From contig CAIKVZ010000264.1 in NCBI GenBank assembly GCA_903830985.1, forward strand, positions 41,171 through 105,170: a stretch of 64,000 nucleotides of DNA. The letters are read 5' to 3'. Source of the DNA: an uncultured beta proteobacterium. Lineage in GTDB: Bacteria > Pseudomonadota > Gammaproteobacteria > Burkholderiales > Burkholderiaceae_C. The position numbers and the translations under genes are program-made. Positions 44,691-52,200 of this stretch are shown piece after piece; position 1 is the stretch's first letter, and the number at the start of each line of letters is the position of its first letter. Below the pieces are notes generated by a model. That model had not been told where the DNA came from. It was given only the letters and a program-made list of their open reading frames with translations, and did no database searches.

Positions 44691-44912
44691 ATGGTCGACA
44701 CTGATCCGCATGGCGAAGGGCAAAATCCGTGGATGGATCTTGCTCGAAATCTGGGTGAGGTCAGGGACCTGCTGACTGAAATATCTCTGTCTCTGCAAGA
44801 TCATCTCTTTTTGCATGACGAAGAACACCGCAATGAGGCCGCCCGAGCCGTACTGTGTCTGACTGATAAGGTCAAAGAATCTTCAAGAAATCACCCGCGC
44901 TGCAATCCCTAA
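44691..44912 (+). CDS. small hypothetical protein after the chemoreceptor
   Basis: 73 residues, starting 24 bases after the receptor stop. It is acidic and helical (LARNLGEVRDLLTEISLSLQ, then HLFLHDEEHRNEAARAVL). No ribosome site is visible, and translation may depend on the receptor. A possible terminator overlaps its stop. Family not recognised. Confidence 0.5.
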   Translation: MVDTDPHGEGQNPWMDLARNLGEVRDLLTEISLSLQDHLFLHDEEHRNEAARAVLCLTDKVKESSRNHPRCNP

Positions 44913-44927
44913 GAAATTGGGATTTTC
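44904..44927 (+). terminator. possible terminator after the chemoreceptor operon
   Basis: AATCCC (44904-44909) and GGGATT (44919-44924) form a 6-bp stem with a 9-base loop, followed by TTCG. The stem is short and the T-run poor, so this is tentative. Confidence 0.35.
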
Positions 44928-44981
44928 GCGGGATCCGATGCGAGGTGCGGCGGCTGAGCGTCGCACCAGGTGACTGGGCAC

Positions 44982-45566
44982 TTACAGCCTGGTCGCTTCG
45001 ACCTGCACGATCACGCGCACGTCTTTCGGGAAGCCCCAGTCGATGCCGTAGTTCATGCCCCATTGGGTGCGGTCGATGGTGGTTTCGAAATCGCCGCCGC
45101 AGACTTCGCGCTTGGTCATGGGGCTCATGTAGCAGTTGAACTGCTTGGCCTTGAGCGTCACCGGCAGGGTCTTGCCCAAGAGCGTCAGCGAGCCCGCGAT
45201 CTCGCTCACCTTGTCGCCGTTGAAGGCGAACTTCTCCGAGGTGAATTTCAGCGTCGGGTACTTGGCGGCGTCAAACAGGTCGGGGCTTTGCAGGTGCTTG
45301 TTGAAGGCTTCAAAGCCGGTGTTGATGGACGTTGTGTCCACGCTGATGTCGACCTTGCCGCTCTTGCCGGCGCGGTCCAGTTGCACGCTGCCGTCCTTCT
45401 TGTCAAAGCGGCCGCGGTTTGTGCTGGTGCCGAAGTGACCGATCTCGAAGCTGACGTAGGTGTGGGCCGGGTCGATGGCGTAGGCCGCGGATTGGGCTTG
45501 TGCGGTGCCAGTGGCCAGGGCTGCCATTGCCGCGAGGGCCGAGACAGCGATGAGGGATTTGCGCAT
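44982..45566 (-). CDS. YceI-family periplasmic protein (first copy)
   Basis: 194 residues from the ATG at 45566, with CAGGAG 7 bases upstream. The signal peptide ends TAQAQSAAY. The lipocalin-like YceI barrel has YAIDPAHTYVSFEIGHFG, KVDISVDTTSINTG and FDAAKYPTLKFTSEKF. YceI proteins bind isoprenoid quinone-like lipids in known structures and are often paired with cytochrome b561, as here. Last in cybB-yceI-yceI. Confidence 0.93.
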   Translation of the reverse strand: MRKSLIAVSALAAMAALATGTAQAQSAAYAIDPAHTYVSFEIGHFGTSTNRGRFDKKDGSVQLDRAGKSGKVDISVDTTSINTGFEAFNKHLQSPDLFDAAKYPTLKFTSEKFAFNGDKVSEIAGSLTLLGKTLPVTLKAKQFNCYMSPMTKREVCGGDFETTIDRTQWGMNYGIDWGFPKDVRVIVQVEATRL

Positions 45567-45622
45567 GAGAACTCCTGAAAAAAGTGGAAGTGAAAAGAGA
45601 GAGAAAAAATTGCGGCGGGCGG

Positions 45623-46198
45623 TCAGAGCTTGGCCACACCCGCCAGGGCGAGCTTGAACTTGACCTGTACGTCGTCGGCCACCATGGAGGTGTCGGACCA
45701 CTCGTTTTCGCCGAGCTTGAAGCTCATTCGTTTGAGCGTGAAGCTGCCGCTGGCCGTGGTCACGGCACCGCTCTGTGCCAGCGTCACCGGCACCACCAGG
45801 TCACGCGTCGTGCCCTTGATGTTGAGCTTGCCCGAGACCTCGAACTTGCCGGCGCCCAGACCCTTCACGGTGTCAGACTGGAAGGTCGCCTGGGGAAACT
45901 TCAGCGTGTTGAACCACGAAGCCTTGGGCAACTCGGCGTCGGGTTCCGGCGCGCCAAAGCTGGCGCTGGCGATGTCGATGGTGAAGGCCATCTTCGAGCT
46001 CGCCGGCTTGGCCGGGTCGAAGGCAATCTGCGCCTCGAACTTCTTGAAGCGGCCTTCAACCGGCACGCCCATCTGCTTGCTGACGAAAACAATTTCGCTT
46101 TGCGCCGGCAGCAGTTTTTGTTGTGCCATGGCGCTGGTGCAAGCGCTCAGTGCGGCGCCGGCGAGCACCAGGGGGGTGAGCAATTGGGTGAAATTCAT
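45623..46198 (-). CDS. YceI-family periplasmic protein (second copy)
   Basis: 191 residues from the ATG at 46198. The N-terminus carries ALSACTSAMAQQ, which could be a lipobox (LSAC) or a normal signal cleaved at AMA. The barrel has SEIVFVSKQMGVPVEGRF, SWFNTLKFPQATFQSD and LNIKGTTRDLVVPVTL. It is clearly diverged from the first copy: the HT..FEIGH opening is replaced by SEIVFVSKQ. It starts 20 bases after cybB. Confidence 0.92.
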   Translation of the reverse strand: MNFTQLLTPLVLAGAALSACTSAMAQQKLLPAQSEIVFVSKQMGVPVEGRFKKFEAQIAFDPAKPASSKMAFTIDIASASFGAPEPDAELPKASWFNTLKFPQATFQSDTVKGLGAGKFEVSGKLNIKGTTRDLVVPVTLAQSGAVTTASGSFTLKRMSFKLGENEWSDTSMVADDVQVKFKLALAGVAKL

Positions 46199-46218
46199 GG
46201 GATGTCCTTGGCGGGGTT

Positions 46219-46782
46219 TCAATCGCGGCCCGGCATCATTCGGGCGATCAGGTGGTCGTGGTCCAGCCACTGGTGTTTGACTGCGGCCCCGATGTGCAGC
46301 AGCACCAGTCCGGCCAAGGCGTAGGCGCTGATCTCGTGCCAGGGCTTGATGAGGGCCGCCAGCGCCTTGTCGGCCCCGACGAAGTCCGGCAGCGGCAGCA
46401 CGCCGAACCACACAATGGGGAAGCCCGCGGCCGAGCTGTAGGCCCAACCGATCAGTGGCACGGCAAAGAACAGCGCGTACAGGCCCAGGTGCGTGCCGTG
46501 GTGCGCCAGGTGTTGCCAGCGTGGCATGGCTCGCGACATGGCCTCGGGCAATTCTGGCGGGCGGTGCGTCAGACGCCACAGCAGGCGCAGCAGCGACAGC
46601 GCCAGCACGCTGACCCCCGCCCACTTGTGCCAGTTGTAGAGCTTCATGCGCAGCGGCGAGAACGGCAGATCGGCCATGTACAGGCCGACGGCAAACAGCG
46701 CCGTCAGCGCCAGGCCGAGCAGCCAGTGCAGCGCGATCGCGATCAGGGTGTAGCGGGTATTGGGGGTGGAAGTCGATGCCAT
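46219..46782 (-). CDS. cybB: cytochrome b561
   Basis: 187 residues, four spans. Heme-ligand histidines are in IALHWLLGLAL, YNWHKWAGVSVL, LAHHGTHLGLYALFF and LVLLHIGAAVKHQWLD, the standard CybB set. In E. coli CybB oxidises ubiquinol and passes electrons to superoxide. First gene of the cybB-yceI-yceI operon. An inverted repeat lies in the divergent promoter region shared with the Bug gene. Confidence 0.93.
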   Translation of the reverse strand: MASTSTPNTRYTLIAIALHWLLGLALTALFAVGLYMADLPFSPLRMKLYNWHKWAGVSVLALSLLRLLWRLTHRPPELPEAMSRAMPRWQHLAHHGTHLGLYALFFAVPLIGWAYSSAAGFPIVWFGVLPLPDFVGADKALAALIKPWHEISAYALAGLVLLHIGAAVKHQWLDHDHLIARMMPGRD

Positions 46783-46816
46783 GACGCCAAGTCTAGATCG
46801 TCATGGATTGTTTTTA

Positions 46817-46843
46817 TTGAACAGGATTGTCGACTACGTTCAA
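46817..46843. promoter_or_regulatory. inverted repeat TTGAAC-N15-GTTCAA
   Basis: TTGAAC (46817-46822) and GTTCAA (46838-46843) form a perfect 6-base inverted repeat with centres 21 bases apart, two helical turns, in the 108-base AT-rich gap between cybB and the Bug gene. That spacing would suit a regulator dimer binding one face of the DNA. Confidence 0.45.
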
Positions 46844-46890
46844 AAAATATCAATGAACGGAGGGGCTCCAGCAGCACCATAGAATGGTGC

Positions 46891-47901
46891 ATGACTGCAT
46901 CCGCCGATCGCCTTGCGCATCGTTTTCCGCCCGCCCTGACGCGCCGGCAATGCCTGGCCATTGTCCTGGCGGCCCTGCCACTGATGACCCGTGCGCAAGC
47001 CCTGTGGCCGGCACGGCCCGTGAAGCTGGTCGTGGCCTACCCCCCGGGTGGCGTCAGCGACGTGGTGGCGCGCGCCTTGGCCGAGCGCCTGGCGGCGGCG
47101 CTGGGCGTGCCTGTGGTGGTGGAGAACAAGGCCGGCGCCAGCGGCACCATCGGCGTGAACGCCGTGGCCAAGTCGGCGCCCGACGGCTATACGCTGGCCT
47201 TCACTGCGATCACGCCACTGACGCTCAATCCGCATCTGGGCAAGTCGCTGTTCGATCCCGTCAAGGACCTCGTCCCCGTGGCCAGCGTGATGGACTCACC
47301 GGTGTTGATCCTGGCCACGAGCGCGGCGCCTGCCGGCGACCTCAAGACGCTGCTGGCCTGGGCGCGCGAACGGCCGGGCGCGCTGCGCTGGGCCACCTCG
47401 GGCCAGGCGTCGATTGGCCATGTGATGCTGGAGCAACTGCGCGCTGCCGCCCACCTGGATATCAGCCACGTGCCTTACAAGGGCGGCGGCCAGCAAATCA
47501 CCGACGCGCTGAGCGGGCAATTCGAGGTGCTGTCGGTGAACACCTCGGGGGCGGTGCTGCAGCACGTCAAGGCCGGTAAACTGCGCGCCCTGGCGGTGGG
47601 CGCGAATGCGCGTCTGGACAGCCTGCCGGGCGTGGCCACGCTGGCGGAACTGGGCTACCCGCAGGCCAACCTGAGTTCGCACTTTGGCGTGCTGGCGCCG
47701 GCGGGAACGCCATCGGCCATCGTCGAACGCCTGAACCGGGAAATCAACGCGGCGCTGGTTCAGCCGGCCATGCGCCAGCGCCTGCATGACGCCGAGTGCG
47801 TGGCGCAGCCGACATCCTCGGCTGAGTTTGCCCGGCTGGTGGCCGGCGAGTTTGAGGCCATGGGGCGCATCGTGCGCGAGGCCCGCATGCTGGCTGAGTG
47901 A
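46891..47901 (+). CDS. Bug/TctC-family tripartite tricarboxylate binding protein
   Basis: 336 residues from the ATG at 46891. The leader has an Arg-Arg pair (LTRRQCLAIVLAALPLMTRAQA), possibly Tat-type. The mature part opens WPARPVKLVVAYPPGGVSDVVARALAERLA, the invariant Bug start, and continues with VVENKAGASGTIG, HVPYKGGGQQITDALSG and LAPAGTP. Bug proteins bind carboxylates such as pyroglutamate, aspartate or terephthalate. No permease adjoins it; a TctBA pair lacking TctC lies 7 kb downstream. Confidence 0.93.
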   Translation: MTASADRLAHRFPPALTRRQCLAIVLAALPLMTRAQALWPARPVKLVVAYPPGGVSDVVARALAERLAAALGVPVVVENKAGASGTIGVNAVAKSAPDGYTLAFTAITPLTLNPHLGKSLFDPVKDLVPVASVMDSPVLILATSAAPAGDLKTLLAWARERPGALRWATSGQASIGHVMLEQLRAAAHLDISHVPYKGGGQQITDALSGQFEVLSVNTSGAVLQHVKAGKLRALAVGANARLDSLPGVATLAELGYPQANLSSHFGVLAPAGTPSAIVERLNREINAALVQPAMRQRLHDAECVAQPTSSAEFARLVAGEFEAMGRIVREARMLAE

Positions 47902-47911
47902 GCCGGTCGGT

Positions 47912-48532
47912 TCAACCCGCCAGTGCGTAGGGGCCGCCGCGCTGCAGGGCCCGCTGGTAGGCCGGGCGCTGCTGGAAGCGTTTGACCCAGGCATCGATGG
48001 CGGGGTAGCCGGCACGCAGGCCGCGCGCCGCTTCGCCAACAAAACTCATCTGGATGTCGGCGCCGCTGAAGGTGTCGCCCACCAGCCAGCCCCGACCCTG
48101 CAGCGAGTGTTCGACATAGCCCAGGTGGTTCGCCAGTTCGCTGTCGATGCGGGGCTGCAGCGGGGCCCCGGCTTCCCCCAGGCGCGACACGTAGAGCTTG
48201 AGCATCAGCGGCAGCATGGCCGAGCCTTCAGCGTAGTGCAGCCACTGGTTGTAGGCCTCGAAGTCGGCGGTGCCCGTGGCCGGCTGCAGGCGGCCTGCGC
48301 CGTGGTGGCGGATCAGATAATCGACGATCGCGCCGGATTCGATCACCATCTGTTCGCCGTCCTGCAGCACCGGCGACTTGCCCAGTGGGTGAACCTGCGC
48401 CAGTTCGGGTGGTGCGAGCCGGGACTTGGCGTCGCGCGCGTAATGTCTTACCTCGTAGGGAACCTCCAGTTCCTCCAGCAGCCAGAGCACGCGCTGCGAG
48501 CGCGAGTCGTTGAGGTGGTGCACGACGATCAT
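47912..48532 (-). CDS. glutathione S-transferase family protein
   Basis: 206 residues from the ATG at 48532. The N-domain has HHLNDSRSQRVLWLLEELEVPYE, with Ser-Arg-Ser at the active site, then HPLGKSPVL and IESGAIVDYLI for glutathione binding. The C-domain has WLVGDTFSGADIQMSF, the N-cap motif. Different subgroup from the GST at 23.4 kb. Convergent with the Bug gene. Confidence 0.9.
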   Translation of the reverse strand: MIVVHHLNDSRSQRVLWLLEELEVPYEVRHYARDAKSRLAPPELAQVHPLGKSPVLQDGEQMVIESGAIVDYLIRHHGAGRLQPATGTADFEAYNQWLHYAEGSAMLPLMLKLYVSRLGEAGAPLQPRIDSELANHLGYVEHSLQGRGWLVGDTFSGADIQMSFVGEAARGLRAGYPAIDAWVKRFQQRPAYQRALQRGGPYALAG

Positions 48533-48652
48533 GGGGTTTCTTTCGTGAATGAAGGGCGGGAGCAGATTGTGCGGGAAATGCACCGGATTCGTGGTGCTTG
48601 AACTGCAAGCCCTTCACGCATAAACTTCAAGGCTTCAACACCGGAGCTGTTC

Positions 48653-48847
48653 ATGGACGTCGCATCAGTCAAGAGTTCACCCGTTACGCCCACGCCCCCA
48701 CCCAGGCGCCCGGCTGAGGCCACCAGCAGCCAGACCAGCAAGCCCAGGGAAGCCGTGGCGCAGCAGACGCCTGAAGCCAAGCCGCCAGCCCCGGTCACGA
48801 ATTCCCAGGGTCATGTCACCGGGCGCAGGCTCAACGTCACGGCCTGA
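48653..48847 (+). CDS. small Pro/Ala/Ser-rich protein with NxQGxxTGRxLN tail (A)
   Basis: 64 residues, with GGAG 7 bases before the ATG. The body is low-complexity, rich in Pro, Thr, Ser, Ala and Gln, likely disordered, with no membrane span or signal peptide. It ends VTNSQGHVTGRRLNVTA. The next gene, 19 bases downstream, ends VINTQGQATGRILNLSV. The shared tail argues that both are real, related genes. Function unknown. Confidence 0.62.
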   Translation: MDVASVKSSPVTPTPPPRRPAEATSSQTSKPREAVAQQTPEAKPPAPVTNSQGHVTGRRLNVTA

Positions 48848-48866
48848 ATCCCTGGCCGGCCATGCC

Positions 48867-49277
48867 ATGAGCGCGATCTCTGCCACCACGACTGCGGCGC
48901 CAGCCGCGCCTTCGGTGCAGGCGTCTGTGGGCAAGGCGCGGCTCGAGCAGGCCAGGCGCGAGGCCGATCAGGCCGAAGCCTTTGCGCAGACCTTGCGCGC
49001 CCAGGCCGATGCGGCCGAACTCGACGCGCAGCGCAGCCACGACAAAGTGAGCCAACTCAGCTCACAACTGCCGATCGACCCCACCTACAAGTCACAGTTG
49101 CAGGTCGCGCAGCCGGAAGTTGCACCCAAAACCCAGGAATTTTTGGTCGGCCTGTACAGCGCCACCAGCGCCACCAGGGCCGCCAGCGGCAACGCCCTCA
49201 AGCTCAACGCCAATGACCGTGCCGTCATCAACACCCAAGGCCAGGCCACGGGCCGCATCCTCAACCTGAGCGTTTAA
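48867..49277 (+). CDS. small coiled-coil protein with NxQGxxTGRxLN tail (B)
   Basis: 136 residues from the ATG at 48867 (an in-frame ATG at 48813 would overlap the upstream gene). Ala/Thr-rich N-terminus, then a charged helical region (about 22-65, KARLEQARREADQAEAFAQ) likely to form a coiled coil, then a less ordered part and the tail NTQGQATGRILNLSV shared with the upstream gene. No signal peptide. Not recognised. Convergent with the NAD-GDH gene, 12 bases between stops. Confidence 0.7.
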   Translation: MSAISATTTAAPAAPSVQASVGKARLEQARREADQAEAFAQTLRAQADAAELDAQRSHDKVSQLSSQLPIDPTYKSQLQVAQPEVAPKTQEFLVGLYSATSATRAASGNALKLNANDRAVINTQGQATGRILNLSV

Positions 49278-49289
49278 AGTTTGTTGGCG

Positions 49290-52200
49290 TCAGGATAAAT
49301 GCCGCAGTTCGCGCAGCGCCACCGACACCGGCGCCAGGTCTGGCCCCTGCGTGCTGATGGTCTGGAACAGCCGGCGCACCCGCTCGATGGAACTGGCATG
49401 CTGGATCGCCCAGTCGGCCACCGTCTCGTTGCTTGACAACAGGCTGCGCGTGATCTGACCGGCAATCGAGTAGACGTCGTCGCGCGCGCTGCCGCGGGCC
49501 TGCGTCTGCCAAAGGGTGTCGGTGGGCAGGCGATTGATCTCCGCGCGCCAGGCGCTCAGGCCCAGTTCGTCGTCCACGTCGAAATAGGCGCGCGCCGCCT
49601 GCTCCAGACCTGTGCTGGCGCTTTGTGCCAGATCCACCAGGTCGAGTGCGGGGAAGATGAACTCCAGTGCCGCCAGGTTGTTCGCCAGGTCCTGGTCCAC
49701 GCCCGCCGCCACAAGGGTTTGAGTGGCCTGCTGCCAGTTGGTCTGGGCGGGGCCAGGCAACCATTGGTCGAGGTGGCTGCGCAGTTCGCGCGCCCCGGGC
49801 TGGTAACGCTGAATCAGCGTGGGCAGGTCGCTGTCCTGCGCGCGCACGCGCAGCATCCAGCGCGAAGCACGCTGTGCAATGGCGATGAGTTTGCTCAGCA
49901 GGTCGAGTTGCAGCGTGGTCGAGACACGGTAGTCGAGCGCATCGATCTGGTCCCAAAGAAGTTCCAGGTCGAAGATCTCACGCGCCAGGGTGTAGGCGCG
50001 CACCACGTCGGCCGTGCTGGCACCGGACTCGGCCGCAATGAAGTTGACAAAGGTGGCACCCATGCGGTTCACCACGGTGTTGGCGATGAAGGTCGAGATG
50101 ATCTCGCGCTTGAGCGGATGGCGGGCAATGGCCTCGCCAAACTTCTCGGTCAGCACTTTGGGGAAGTAGGCCTGCAAGGCGCGACTGAAGAAGGGGTCGT
50201 CGGGCAGGTTGCTTGCCACCAGGTCGTCGAACACCGACATCTTGGCGTAGGCCAGCACCACCGCGCCTTCGGGTGCGCTAAGGCCTTGCTTGCGCGCGCG
50301 GCGGCGCGCAATCTCCTCGTCATCAGGCAGAAATTCCAGGGCCCGATTCAGCCGGCCCGCGCCTGCCAGCCATTGCATCAGGCGCTGCTGGCCGTCGAGC
50401 AGGTACAGCGGCCTATGCCCCGCCACGTCCAGCGCCTGGGTCTGGTAGTAGTTGTCGGTCAGCACCAGATGGCCCACTTCCTCGGTCATGGAGGCCAGCA
50501 CCTCGTTGCGCTGCTTGAGCGTCAGGTCGCCCGCTTCCACCACCCGGTCCAGCAGGATCTTGATGTTGACCTCGTGGTCGGAGCAGTCCACGCCGGCCGA
50601 GTTGTCGATGGCGTCGCTGTACACCAGGCCGCCCTTTTGCGCGAATTCGATGCGGCCGTTCTGCGTGCAACCCAGGTTGCCGCCCTCGCCCAGCACCTTG
50701 CAGCGCAACTCACCTCCGTTCACCCGGTAGGCGTCGCCCGCTTTGTCGCCTGCCTGGGCGTGGCTCTCGAAGCTGGCCTTCACATAGGTGCCGATGCCGC
50801 CGTTGTACAGCAGGTCCACGGGCGCCAGCAAAATGGCATGCAGCAGTTCCAGCGGCGCCAGTTCGGCCGCGTCGATGCCCAGCACGGCGCGCGCTTCGGG
50901 GCTGAGCTTGATCGATTTGGCGCTGCGCGGCCAGACACCGCCGCCGGCCGAGATCAGGCTCTTGTCGTAATCCTCCCAGCTCGACCGTGGCAGCTCGAAC
51001 AGACGCCGGCGCTCGGCCAACGACAGTGCGGTATTGGGTGCCGGATCGATGAATATGTGGCGATGGTCGAAAGCCGCCACCAGTTGGATGTGGTCAGACA
51101 GCAGCATGCCGTTGCCGAAAACGTCGCCCGACATGTCGCCGATGCCGGCCACGGTGAACGGTGTGGTCTGGGTGTTGATTGACAGCGCACGGAAATGCCG
51201 CTTCACGGATTCCCAGGCGCCGCGCGCCGTGATGCCCATCTTCTTGTGGTCGTAACCCACGGAGCCGCCCGAGGCAAAGGCGTCGCCCAGCCAGAAGCCG
51301 TATTGCGCCGAGACGCTGTTGGCGATGTCGGAGAAACTGGCCGTGCCCTTGTCGGCTGCGACCACCAGATAGAGGTCGTCGCCGTCGTGGCGCACCAGCT
51401 GCGGTGGAGGTACCACCGTGCCGTGCACCAGGTTGTCGGTCAGGTCCAGCATGCCGCACAGGAACAGCTTGTAGCAGGCGATGCCCTCGGCCAGGGTGGC
51501 GTCGCGGTCGCTCACCGGTGGCGGGTTTTTCAGCACGAAGCCGCCCTTGGAGCCAACCGGAACGATGACGATGTTCTTCACATGCTGGGCCTTGACCAGA
51601 CCCAGGATCTCGGTGCGAAAATCCTCGCGCCGATCCGACCAGCGCAGCCCGCCGCGCGCGACCCGGCCCAGGCGCAAGTGCAAGCCTTCAACCCGCGGTG
51701 AGTAGACCCAGATCTCGAACATCGGCTTGGGCTCGTGCACGCCTGGCACGGCGCGCGGATTGAGCTTGAAGCTCAGGCAGGGTTTGCGTTCGCCAGCGGG
51801 CGTGGTCTGCCAGAAGTTGGTGCGCCAGGTGGCCAGGATGGTGGCGTAGAACTGGCGCAGGATGCGGTCTTCGTCCAGGCTGGCCACGGCACTCAGGTGC
51901 GCCTCTATGCTTTGGCAAAGCTGCTGCTGAGCGGCCTCGCGACCCTGCTCGCGCGACGGGTCGAAGCGCGCGACAAACAGCTCGCTCAGGTCCTGCGCCA
52001 CGGCGCAATTCTTGTTCAGCGCGGCTTCGATGTAGCTCTGGCTGAAGGCGAAGCCCAGCTGCTTGAAGTAGCGCGTGTAGGCGCGCAGCACGGTGATCGC
52101 CGACGCGTCCAGCGTCGTGGTCAGCACCAGCTTGTTCAGCTCGTCGCTCTCCACCTCGCCACGCCAGGCCTGGATGAACAGCGCTTCAAAGCGCGCTTTC

